Assembly: GCA_015179045.1 (NCBI GenBank)
Contig: WHUZ01000106.1
Coordinates: 1 to 64,000 of the forward strand
Direction: 5' to 3'
Length of the DNA stretch: 64,000 nucleotides
DNA from: Kalaharituber pfeilii
Taxonomy: Eukaryota > Ascomycota > Pezizomycetes > Pezizales > Pezizaceae
Of the stretch, positions 35,163 to 43,959 are shown piece after piece (position 1 is the first letter of the stretch; each line of letters begins with the position of its first letter). Below the pieces are notes generated by a model. The model was given only the letters and a program-made list of their open reading frames with translations, had not been told where the DNA came from and searched no databases. A program made the translations under genes and the position numbers.

Positions 35163-36150
35163 TCATGCAATAGATTTTCCATCAGGAGAATACATACTTA
35201 AGTTCCTTTTATGTCGGATATAAGTATTAACAGGAGTAGTAGGACATAATAAGGACTTAATTGGAAGATGTCCAAAATCTTCATGACGAGTCTCTGCTAG
35301 CATAATCTTCTTATTTTCCATCTTTTCATCTTTTTCAGTATCATGGTCGGAAATAATAGGTATGCTAGCATCAAAATTCTCCGGCCACCACCAAGTTTCA
35401 TCTTCAGACTCCATAAGATTATTTTCCAAATCTGTCTTATTTTCCACTTCGTCGCCTTTCATTTTTTTCTCGCTTTTCACATATACCTATTCCAATAAAT
35501 TAATAATTTTTCATATATAAGAATATTTTTCATACCTTTGTATCTCACTGTTCCTGTACTCTTTTTTTTCCTTTTTCCTTTTCTTCTTTCACTTTTTTAT
35601 TACTCTCCAAAGAAACTATAGGAACAACCATTGCTACTGATTTAATTCCTTTCATACCTGAATTAATTTCAGAGAAAGTAAAACTAGCAATTAATTCTCG
35701 TAAAGATCCTCCTCCTTCAATCATAATAAAACCTGGCTCCACCTTCTCACTAGTGATTTCACCTATCATAACTTGAACCCTATCAGATAGATTCAATTGC
35801 CATTCCTTTTCCGAATTGCGTACAAAAAATATCCATGCAGGTTGTTTTGGTAACACCTCTATTATCAAATAATCCTGCCAATCAACAATAACAGTCTCTA
35901 AATCTGGAATCTTCCAAATTCCATGTGCTGTTTGTTTTCGCATATTGGTACCATGCTTTTGAAGATAGAGAATAACCTTGATACAAATAGGTGGTACCGG
36001 CTTAAACAAATAGGCAGAAGAAGATGAATTTCTCGAATTTCCTATATTAATAAATTTTAGTATAATAATTTTTAAAATTATATTAAAATTATACCTTACC
36101 TATCTGCAGAAATTGCTATGATTCCTTTTTATGATTTAGCTCTCTATATA
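35163..36150 (-). pseudogene. Convergent unknown gene of element T, minus strand, multi-exon and decayed
   Basis: Minus-strand pieces: an upstream exon near 36090-36150; intron about 36043-36100 (GTAAGG...ATATAG); a middle exon reading NSRNSSSSAYLFKPVPPICI to KKVKEEKEKGKKRV (about 36040-35545); intron about 35489-35537 (GTATGA...GAATAG); and a last exon with MESEDETWWWPENFDA (35480-35163). Stops at about 36123 and 35545 break it. The middle part has alternating hydrophobic segments and no cysteine pattern. I do not recognise the family. It converges on the Clr5 gene with 60 bp between stop codons. Confidence 0.4.
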
Positions 36151-36679
36151 CCTTGTCGGGCTTCAGAGAGAAATGCGCGAGGAGCTATTGCATGAGGAGG
36201 CTTGTTTGGCATGCGAGTAAGATCTTGAATTATTGCATCGTCAGGGATTGTATTTTTTTTTTTTATTGCCACTATAATGTGCTCCAGGGGGGTGGCCACA
36301 CTCGATATCGCCACATTTTCGACTATTCAAGGTAGAGATAAACTCCTCACATAAGCAATCTCTCGCAACACATGACATAGTGAGAATATGAGAATAGAAT
36401 AGAGAATATGAGATTAGAAGAGGCTAATGATAGAAGAGGCTGATAATGGAAGAGGAAGAGACTGATGATGTTTGATGAATATAAAAATAGGAAAGAATAA
36501 AGCTACGATAAAAATATATTGTATAGAAAAAAAATCTTTTATTCCCCTTTTTTTTCTTTTTGAATTAAGTATAGCTTTATTATATTTTTAAATAATTTTG
36601 TAGGCCTATGCTGCTCTTAATAAATATTTGGCTTAGTAATATATCTTTTAGACTAGATACAAGAATAGGCTCGTGCAAT
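36151..36679. other. AT-rich region inside element T, nothing recognised
   Basis: Contains a T-run with cactataatgtgctcc (36250-36285) that may be a very decayed LINE tail, and an aagaggctgataatg repeat (36415-36470). No gene. Confidence 0.35.
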
Positions 36680-36684
36680 AGCAT

Positions 36685-36938
36685 GTCGCATGTCTATTAT
36701 CAGACCTCCGAAAGTCGTTTGTCAGTTTCCTCCCTATGCCTTGCCGTACCCATTAGTATTTTTTTTTTCCTTTTTTCTTTTTTCCAGAGTCACGTCACTA
36801 TCAGTCTCCATGCTGTTGAGGTTAGCATCACGGTAATTCGGCATGCCCGTGCATAATACACGCGCACTGGCGCTAAGAGGCTTGCCAAGACCACAAAAGC
36901 GCGCGTTTGTATTTTACCTCTTAAGTGAGTTAATACGG
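36685..36938. repeat. Right terminal and subterminal inverted repeat of element T
   Basis: 36880-36938 is the reverse complement of the left terminus (last 22 bp identical). 36685-36760 is the inverted counterpart of 8948-9018 (ctccctatgccttgccgt). TA follows at 36939-36940. Confidence 0.82.
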
Positions 36939-37165
36939 TATGTGATCTGAAGACCTGTGCCGTCCCCTGTACTAGCCGAAAAAATAAGTATCTAGACAGG
37001 GGATAAATGCATATTATGCGTTATGCAGTAGTTGGCATAAACTAGCATATTTTCGTATGCTTAGCTGTGGATGTTTATGAAACCAGTACAAATTTCGTGG
37101 AAGTGTCCAATTTTATTATGTTAGAAGTATCCAGACAGCTGACGTAATGAATTTGTGACTTGCAA
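36939..37165 (-). repeat. Dispersed repeat R, right half
   Basis: Completes the copy interrupted at 7558. Matches the inverted 43083-43267 (gacctgtgccgtcccctgt, then aataagtatc, ggataa...gcatattatgc, attttattatgtta, agacagctgacgt). Part of the same repeat is inverted at 59228-59345. Confidence 0.8.
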
Positions 37166-37319
37166 CACTAACAGTCCTCCTATGTATCAGGACAAGGAAA
37201 ATAGATATAAGTCCTCTATTAGGAATATAAAAATGGCACTGCAGGCAACCATGATAAGTACAGGTTCAGGCATTATAATGATCAAAAGTTATTATTCTAA
37301 TAGATTCTAAGATTTCGAA
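37166..37319. other. Spacer, nothing recognised
   Basis: Short AT-rich gap between repeat R and the 12-bp repeats. Confidence 0.4.
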
Positions 37320-37610
37320 AGTGCTCTTCAGGACCTTTCTAGAAGCTTTTACAAGGCTATTCCAAGAGCTGTTCTAGAGGCAGTTCCAGAGGCCTTTGAA
37401 ATACTGTTCGAGAGGCTGTTCGAGCTCAAACAGTCTTCAAAACTGTCTCCAAAACAGCCTCCGAAACAACCTCCAAAACGGCCTCCAAATCGGCTTCCGA
37501 AACGGCCTCCGAAGTAGCCTCCGAAACAACCTCCGGAACGACCTCCAGAACAGCCTCAGAACAGCCTCCGCAAAAGCTTCCGGAAAAGCCTCTGGAGTAG
37601 GCTACAGAAG
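37320..37610 (+). repeat. 12-bp tandem repeats
   Basis: About 14 units of cctccgaaacaa type at 37433-37600, preceded by units of the complementary type (ttccagaggcag, 37340-37430). Together they could fold as a long imperfect hairpin. Being a multiple of three, they give a spurious ORF on each strand. Confidence 0.7.
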
Positions 37611-37960
37611 AGTACTGCAATAGCAGTGAAAACAAGCAGTAGTGACCTACCTCCGGTGGCAGTACTCTCATCTGCACTTTATTACAACTTCAAGATTTGT
37701 AGCTGATGTATATGAAGCTCTCAAAACTGTATTCTCAATGATGTCAGTGTATGTTGATTTCAGTATCTTTATTATTGTAGATATTGTTTTATTGATAAAA
37801 GCTTGCTTGGGCTATTTGGTATACGAATACCTCAATATAGACCACAATGGCTGCTCTTTTCTGGGGGGTTATTTCAGCACCTATGAGAATATTATTATGT
37901 TATTAAGAATAATACTTGAGTTGTTACCTGGTCTTTTTTTTGCCTACCATTCTTGTATAT
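37611..37960. other. Spacer with no recognised gene
   Basis: Plus-strand frame 37642-37977 could encode a short hydrophobic peptide, but it runs into the LTR and has no other support. Confidence 0.4.
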
Positions 37961-38242
37961 TGTTACGGCTAAGGTAGAAACTTACCCACTACTGTGGCAA
38001 GGGGCAAGGGTTCCACTACTATTAGCTGTCACAGCTAAGGTGAAGACTTACCCGCCAAGGGGATAATACTTACCCTGAATTCGAATATAAGACCAATGCT
38101 GACTGACCGGACTAATCACCTGTTAGGCTTAACTGTTGATTCTCGCACTCTTTAGATAGGGTAGTACTACGGAAGGATGTGTCATTCGAAATGTAGCTTG
38201 ATGCATATACTTTATTTACGGAAGCTTTATTAATATACGCAT

Positions 38243-38418
38243 ATCTTATATAGTACTGAGTTACATCCCTCTTGGCGTACATCGAACCCCTGTCAAAAAA
38301 GACCTTGGCAACAACCACGAATGCCATCTTTCTTATATAGTACTAAGTTACATCCCTCTTGGCGTACACCGAACCCCTGTCAAAAAAGACCTTGGCGACA
38401 ACCGCGAATGCCATATCA
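38243..38418 (+). repeat. 88-bp tandem duplication
   Basis: Two copies starting tcttatatagtact at 38243 and 38331, with four or so differences. Lies at the left edge of the block that splits the solo LTR. Confidence 0.85.
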
Positions 38419-38649
38419 ATGTACCGAGTAAAATGTTCACATACTCCTGAACCTTAACATACCCTTGAACCTTCATCATAAGGCATATATTAATGTAGAA
38501 TATGCCAAACGCTCAACAATACCTATATCAAGAGTTTCCATCATATTTCGTATGGAATTAACCTTCACGGAAATGGACACCACGACAATGAGGAGTTGCA
38601 ATTGGCCGTATCTATCACTGCAACCCCTTTATGTGAAATGTTCACATTC

Positions 38650-39152
38650 TCCTGAACCTCAACATACTCGGCATAAGATACAGAAGAATGAGCCAAATTT
38701 TATAGGTATGGTATATCTCTCTCACTATCAGGAGATGAAGCATAACGAGTTCAATTTGAGAGGTACAGCAGCAGCTTTCCATAGCACAATAGTAACAAAG
38801 TGAGTCAAATTTAACAGGTATAAGAGTACAATTTGACTGGTATTCGATGGCACTAGATGCAGCTGAACAAGTCAAATTTGACAGGTATGGCAGGTCCATT
38901 TTACCTCGCAAGATGCAGCAAAATGAGCTGAATTTGATAGGCACTTTGACAGGCACGACAGCTCCTCAATGGTGTGAGGTGCAGCAGAACGAGTCAAATT
39001 TGACAGGTATGGTAGGTCCATTTCACCCCGCGAGATGCAGCAAAATGAACCGAATTTGACAGGCACTTTGACAGGCACGACAGCTCCTCAATTTAACAGG
39101 CATGATAGCTCCTCAATTTAACAGGCACGACAGCTCCTCAATGGTGCGAGAT
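38650..39152 (+). repeat. ~56-bp satellite array (block 2a)
   Basis: Units of gagctgaatttgacaggta with linkers ending gcgagatgcagc. Some adjacent units form longer higher-order copies: agctcctcaatggtgcgag recurs at 38970, 39082 and 39130. Broken at 39152 by a LINE and continued at 40378. Confidence 0.85.
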
Positions 39153-40377
39153 ACTCAAGACAGTCTCCACCAGCAACAAAGATCAAAGACATAGAAAAAT
39201 GGCAATACACAGTAGCACAGAAGATTACTGCAGCCCCGTGGGGTACCAGGCGAGACGTAGTCGAAGGAATAGCCAACCTAGAATCAGCCCAAACATTCCT
39301 AGAAGGAGAACGCCAGAGGGTAGAAGCCAGGGCCCTACGGTTCCACGATGAGATAATCCAAAACAGGGATAATGAGTGCAGGTACCTACGGGGGTCTCTC
39401 TCACACAACCCCCTACCACTAGCCATCCTACCAGCACTACCTGCGGACGCAGACAAGCTCGAGTTCGAGAATGCCATAGCCAATGCCGAGGACGAGGGGT
39501 GGAACTCCGTCTACACTGACGGGAGCAGGATAGATTACAAGACAGGCCTAGGCACCTACGCAAAAGACACCTCTACTTCCACATACGTAGGGGAACAGAC
39601 TACTGTCAATGATGCAGAACTCATTGCCATGAGCGAAGCATTACGCAATCAAGCTGGGGAACTCCTGATCATAACCGACTCTAAGGTATCGATATCCAAG
39701 CTCCTAAAGATCGCCCAGGGAGAGCCCACCCACAAAGGGCCGGCAAAACTGGTTAGAGACGCCTGGAAAGCGAGAACAGACCGAGGTGACTGGGACGTTG
39801 CAGTGATGTGGGTCAAGTCCCATATAGGAGTCAAAGGGAACACCGAGGCAGACACAGCTGCGAAAATAGGCACATGCCTCCCCTACCAAGATGAAACCAT
39901 AACAGAAGATGGGATACGACAAACCTCGAGACATCAGCGCGCCACAGAGAGAAACCGGCTAGGGCTCAGCTACCGTCCCTTGACAAGACTTGGAAGTCGA
40001 CACATAGCCACACTAGCAGGAATGCTGGGCGGCAAGTTACTACGGAAATGGCAGTACGAAATCGGGAAAGCAGACAGCCCAGAATGTCGATGGTGTGGGG
40101 AGGAGGAGGAGACTACTGAACATGTGCTCACTAGGTGCAGGACATGGAAACGAAAGTGGCCAGGAGGCATGCAAGACTTGGTCACTCCTCCGAAGAGCAA
40201 GGACACAGACCCACTTAGAGACATCTTGGAGTGGGCAGGGGCATAGGAGACACACAGGATCTTTTCTTATTCCTTTTCTTCTACCTTCATATGTATCTAA
40301 TCTCATGTAACTAATCTCGCCATAGCCCCCAGGGCGGCACGCGAGTAATGATATAAAAAAAAAAAAAAAAAAAAAAA
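39153..40377 (+). mobile_element. 5'-truncated LINE with RNase H, in satellite
   Basis: Carries an ORF2 C-terminal region, a 3' UTR with the tail hairpin (ctcgccatagcccccagggc, 40316-40335, then ggcacgcgag), atgatat and poly-A to about 40377. The interrupted satellite unit resumes with gatgcagcag; left and right share only agat, so the target duplication is very short. It is nearly identical over its last 340 bp to the copy at 43618-43959. Confidence 0.9.
39155..40246 (+). CDS. LINE ORF2 C-terminal part: RNase H + zinc finger (5'-truncated, open)
   Basis: An open frame of 363 codons enters from the truncation and ends at TAG 40244-40246. RNase H catalytic residues are all present: Asp122 (YTDGS), Glu155 (NDAELIAMSEAL), Asp175 (ITDSK) and Asp233 (GNTEADTAA). 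A zinc finger-like CRWCGEEEETTEHVLTRC follows (Cys311, Cys314, His323, Cys328). The upstream part (residues 1-115) is the linker or thumb beyond RT. It cannot retrotranspose alone, since endonuclease and RT are missing, but the lack of any lesion argues for recent insertion. There is no native start codon; the first internal ATG is at 39629. Confidence 0.88.
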   Translation, partial: SRQSPPATKIKDIEKWQYTVAQKITAAPWGTRRDVVEGIANLESAQTFLEGERQRVEARALRFHDEIIQNRDNECRYLRGSLSHNPLPLAILPALPADADKLEFENAIANAEDEGWNSVYTDGSRIDYKTGLGTYAKDTSTSTYVGEQTTVNDAELIAMSEALRNQAGELLIITDSKVSISKLLKIAQGEPTHKGPAKLVRDAWKARTDRGDWDVAVMWVKSHIGVKGNTEADTAAKIGTCLPYQDETITEDGIRQTSRHQRATERNRLGLSYRPLTRLGSRHIATLAGMLGGKLLRKWQYEIGKADSPECRWCGEEEETTEHVLTRCRTWKRKWPGGMQDLVTPPKSKDTDPLRDILEWAGA

Positions 40378-41800
40378 GATGCAGCAGAACGAGTCAAATG
40401 TGATAGGTATGGTAGGTCTATTTCACCTCACGAGATGCAGCAAAATGAGCCGAATTTGACAGGCACTTTGACAGGCATGATAGCTCCTTAATGGTGTGAG
40501 ATGCAGCAGAATGAGCTGAATTTAATAGGTATAACAGTCTCCCTCAATGGCGCAAGATGAGGATGGATGTGGTTAAGTTGACAGATATGACCTTGACAGG
40601 CAAAAATGAGGCAGAATAAGCTCAATTTAACAGGTATGACAGCTTTCTCTCAATGGCGCGAGATGTGGCCGAATGAGCTCAAGTTGACAAGTATTACAGG
40701 ACTCTTTCCATAGCGTAAGAGCAGCAGAAGAGCTGAATTTGACAGGTATAGTAGGTCTCTCTCCCTTCCATGGCGAACAGCTGCAAGCGGAGTTAGGTGA
40801 AATCAAAAAAAAAAAAAAAAAAAAAAAGAGTAGGTCTCTCTTAATAGCACAAGATGCAGCAAAATGAACTCAATTGGACCGGTGTGTAGGTCTCCCTTGA
40901 CAATACAAGATACAGTAGAATAAACTAACTTTAACAAGTATATAGGTATGGCAAGACTCTTCTACGGCACGAGATACAAAAGAATGAGCCAAATTTCCCT
41001 CTCTTACCAGCGTGAGATGTAGTAAAACGGAACTCAATTTGATAGGTATAGTAGCACCTTTCCACAGGAGAGTAGCAGAGTGAGCCAAATTTAACAGGTA
41101 TAATAGGACTCTTTTCGCATTATGAGATATAGTAGAATGAGCACAATTTGATAGTTATTCGATAGCACAAGATGCAGCAGAACGAGAGTCGAATTTGACA
41201 GGTATGGCAGGTCTATTTCAGCCTGGGAGATGCAGCAGAATAAGCCGAATTTGACAGGCATTGGTAGATCTCTCTTGCCAACATGAGATACAGCAGGGCG
41301 AGTAGAATTTGACAGGCATGACAGCTCCTCAATAATGTGAGATGAAGCAGAATGAGCCGAATTCAATAGGAATGGCAGTCTCTCTCGATGGTGTGAGATG
41401 AGGCAGAATGAGCTCAATTTCAATTTAACAGGGTATGACAGCTTCCTTTCGATGGCGTGAGATGAGGCAGAATGAGCTCAAGTTGACAAGTATCACCGGA
41501 CTCTTTCCACAATGTGAGAACAGCAGAATGAGCCAAATTTGACAGGTACGGCAGGACCCACCTGGCAGCGTGGAACATGGTAAAATGAGCTCAATTCACA
41601 GTTAAGGCTGGCCCCTTTCTATGGTGCAAAGTGAGGCGGTATGGCTTAATTTGACAGATACAACAAGACCTGCTTTGATGGTACGAGATATGCCAAAATG
41701 CGCTCAATTTACAATTTTACAGGTATGGCAGATTACTCTCGATGGTGTGAGATGGGGCAAAATGAGAATGCGCTGGACTGGTACAGTATGGCGGGGTGAT
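40378..41800 (+). repeat. ~56-bp satellite array (block 2b)
   Basis: About 24 imperfect units, best seen at 41220-41520 where gatg(a/c)ggcagaatgagc recurs every 55-64 bp. An A-run at 40804-40826 after ggtgaaatc may be another tail insertion. Ends at a LINE stub at 41802. Confidence 0.85.
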
Positions 41801-41801
41801 A

Positions 41802-41839
41802 TTTTTTTTTTTTTTTTTAATTTCATTACTCGCGTGCCG
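41802..41839 (-). mobile_element. 38-bp LINE stub with 13-bp TSD
   Basis: Consists only of the 3' half of the tail hairpin (minus reading cggcacgcgagtaatgaaat) and poly-A. Flanked by perfect duplications tggcggggtgata at 41789-41801 and 41840-41852. Confidence 0.88.
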
Positions 41840-41852
41840 TGGCGGGGTGATA

Positions 41853-42071
41853 AAGGGGCACCTGCTAAAGGTTACAATCATCGGCTACTACAGTACCTAC
41901 TGACTCCGGCTCCATTCCCCACCCTTTCTGTTTTTTAAATCGCAAGCACTCTATAGATAGCGATAGCTATGTCTACTCTTCATCATCACCCTCAGCCTTC
42001 AATTCTTCCACTTTCTTATATACTCTTGCCATCATTCCAGCTGTATTAATTATATCCTTTTGTAACTTCTT
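41853..42071. other. Spacer, no gene recognised
   Basis: Unique-looking AT-rich sequence between two LINE stubs. No coding or RNA signal. Confidence 0.4.
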
Positions 42072-42085
42072 AATCACCTTATACC

Positions 42086-42133
42086 AGGGCGGTAAGCGAT
42101 TAATGATATAAAAAAAATAAAAAAAAAATAAAA
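42086..42133 (+). mobile_element. 48-bp LINE stub with 14-bp TSD
   Basis: agggcggtaagcgattaatg followed by atat and an A-rich tail. Flanked by perfect duplications aatcaccttatacc at 42072-42085 and 42134-42147. Truncated inside the hairpin loop. Confidence 0.9.
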
Positions 42134-42293
42134 AATCACCTTATACCTGTTAGTATCCTCACTTGCATAGCATTTATACGTGGGTCTATAGGGCGGATAA
42201 TAAAGCTGGGTACACCTAAAAGGGCATATGCTGGACATCTGAGCAATATCATTGTGGGTAGATATTAACCGGAATTTAGGTAGAGTTTATGGG

Positions 42294-42555
42294 CTGTAAC
42301 GAGGGTTTCGCTATCCATAAGTTCTACAAAACCTTCTGACGCTACATTTGGTACCAGAGCTCCCTAGATGCAGGAGTGGGATTACGTGATATTATAAATA
42401 ACAATGAGAATATACTGACATGAATAAATGCAGAGAAACGAGATTGTACGGTCATGGAACTGGTAAAGAGTGTACAGTCACTTGACGCCGACTTTACGGG
42501 TCCCTTATCCACTACCGCTACACCTACACTCACCCTCGCGGTCGCGAGGTGGCCA
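42294..42555 (+). mobile_element. LTR-retrotransposon 5' fragment with tRNA-Met-type primer site
   Basis: tggtaccagagc at 42350-42361 matches, with one change, the primer site complementary to initiator tRNA-Met (tggtatcagagc) used by many Copia elements. It directly follows acgctaca, a plausible LTR 3' end. An ATG at 42453 opens a short frame that runs into the split B LTR. Only this 5' stub is present. Confidence 0.45.
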
Positions 42556-43043
42556 CATGCTAGTGCATTAGTACATTCGTTATCTTTGTCCCGTACTATT
42601 TTTGCATGTTTTCGTTACGTGTGCCTATTACCACAGGTATTGGCATTGATAAGGAATCGCCGCGTTTCCAGTCATTGATTCATTTGTTAACTAGTTATGT
42701 ATGACTGCGCTGAAGTCTATATAAGCGCCGGCTGGCGATAGCATAGTTAGAAGAATCAAGACACTAGCGGTGTTCTCTAAGTTCTCTATAACTCTGAACC
42801 TATCGTTCCCTCATTACGCCCGTGAATCGCTCCACACCGAGTAGCTGCCCTTCCGGTCCGCCGTATATACGCCCCCGTAGCCATTCCGACCCGCCGTATA
42901 CACTCTTCCGTGGCGACTCCGGCACCGCCGTATACAAACCTCCGTGGCGACCCCGACCCGCCGTATTCACTCCACCGTAGCCGTAACATCCGGTGCCTTC
43001 CAGCGCCCACCGGAGCCGAGCCCCTCACGCCCGTAACATATAT

Positions 43044-43500
43044 ACTACCTTGTTCTTTTGTTATGTGTTTATTCTGCTGCTGTATGATAGGCCCAAATTC
43101 ATATGTCAGCTGTCCGGATATTTCTGACATAATAAAATTCGATCCTCTACGAATTGGACTAGTCTCATGGTTAGTTTACACCAAATGCATAACATGCAAT
43201 TATCCCCTGCCCGGATACTTATTTTTTCGGCTAGTACAGGGGACGGCACAGGTCTTCAGATCGCATACTAGACTCAAGGTGTATGTATGTTGTCTATAAA
43301 ACCAATAGGAATGTCTACATACCTCTCCTCTCACGCATATGCATAAGCGTGGCATGCGATCTGAAGACCTGTGCCGTCCCCTGTGGATACATCTGCAACT
43401 TGGCAGGGAAGTCTACAGTCCCCTGTCGATACCCCTGCATCCGGGCAGGCCAGACTGGCCTGCCCGGAGAGGCCCCGCCGATTTCTCAGGGCGATCCATG
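43044..43500 (-). repeat. Dispersed repeat R, uninterrupted paralogue
   Basis: Inverted relative to 7265-7558 plus 36941-37165 and continuous across the position where element T inserted there (TA at 43266-43267). Includes a near-perfect palindrome centred at about 43455 (gggcaggccag / ctggcctgccc). Confidence 0.85.
43243..43385. mobile_element. 143-bp hairpin MITE within repeat R
   Basis: Arms of about 31 bp: acaggggacggcacaggtct at the left, and its reverse complement (gacctgtgccgtcccctgt) at the right, around an 80-bp centre (gtctataaaaccaatagg). The left and right halves of the same unit flank element T. No coding. Target duplication not clear. Confidence 0.6.
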
Positions 43501-43610
43501 TATGGTAGGATGCAACATGGCGCACGCGGCGGGACCGCGTTGCAACATGTTCCCCAGTTCTTGCCCTGTGCGCCCTATGCTCCAGGCGCATGGGGCGATT
43601 TTTTCGTTGT
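43493..43610 (+). repeat. Dispersed GC-rich foldback repeat Q
   Basis: Shares gcaacatggcgcac, acatgttccccagt and gtgcgccctatgctcc with 54062-54168 in the same orientation. Contains short self-complementary arms (ggcgc/gcgcc). Function unknown. Confidence 0.65.
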
Positions 43611-43617
43611 TGCTGAT

Positions 43618-43959
43618 GTACTACGGAAATGGCAGTACGAAATCGGGAAAGCAGACAGCCCAGAATGTCGATGGTGTGGGGAGGAGGAGGAGACTACTGA
43701 ACATGTGCTCACTAGGTGCAGGACATGGAAACGAAAGTGGCCAGGAGGCATGCAAGACTTGGTCACTCCTCCGAAGAGCAAGGACACAGACCCACTAAGA
43801 GACATCTTGGAGTGGGCAGGGGCATAGGAGACACACAGGATCTTTTCTTATTCCTTTTCTTCTACCTTCATATGTATCTAATCTCATGTAACTAATCTCG
43901 CCATAGCCCCCAGGGCGGCACGCGAGTAATGATATAAAAAAAAAAAAAAAAAAAAAAAA
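43618..43959 (+). mobile_element. Second, shorter copy of the RNase H LINE 3' end
   Basis: From ctacggaaatgg to poly-A (about 43936-43959) it is nearly identical to 40036-40377 (one visible substitution, cccactaagag for cccacttagag). It encodes the C-terminal zinc finger only. The frame is open upstream into repeat DNA as far as 43339, producing a chance fused ORF of 162 codons. No clear target duplication. Confidence 0.9.

Larger units (their letters stand above)
7559..36938. mobile_element. Element T: TA-flanked DNA transposon carrying dioxygenase-like and Clr5-DDE genes, split by a nest of LTR elements
   Basis: The ends are inverted: ccgtattaactcacttaaga at 7559 and its reverse complement ending at 36938, with diverged similarity over about 56 bp. 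TA flanks both ends (7557-7558; 36939-36940). The flanking halves rebuild repeat R exactly as in the uninterrupted paralogue at 43083-43500 (target TA 43266-43267). This shows one insertion rather than two inverted elements. Subterminal inverted similarity (8957-9018 against 36685-36760) supports this. Removing Gypsy B1 and its 5-bp duplication (21411 bp) leaves about 7.97 kb, or about 6.7 kb without the AT-rich element near the left end. Cargo: a 2OG-Fe(II) oxygenase-like gene, a Clr5-integrase-like gene (candidate transposase) and a convergent unknown gene, all decayed. Assignment of the transposase to the ends is inference. Confidence 0.78.
37961..43038 (+). mobile_element. Solo LTR of the Gypsy B family, split by a ~4.3-kb insertion
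   Basis: 37961-38245 matches the start of a B LTR (TGTTACGGCTAAGG) and 42556-43038 matches the rest, ending CCCGTAACA. The two parts meet at the same LTR position. The outer 5-bp duplication tatat is at 37956-37960 and 43039-43043, proving a single solo LTR. The second part keeps the TATA-like tctatataagcgcc (about 42717-42730). Inner flanks catat (38240-38245) and cacat (42556-42560) may be the duplication of the inserted block. Confidence 0.82.

Noticed and set aside
7559..36938. The two inverted termini as two independent elements in opposite orientation
   Set aside because: The outer flanks join into one continuous copy of repeat R at a single TA, matching the uninterrupted paralogue at 43083-43500.
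37396..37677. Short Asn/Leu- and Val/Glu-rich ORFs on both strands
   Set aside because: 12-bp tandem repeats give open frames on both strands.
42072..42133. aatcacc...ggtaagcgatt as a further covarying tail hairpin
   Set aside because: The left half (aatcaccttatacc) is the target duplication, not part of the element; the stub starts at 42086.
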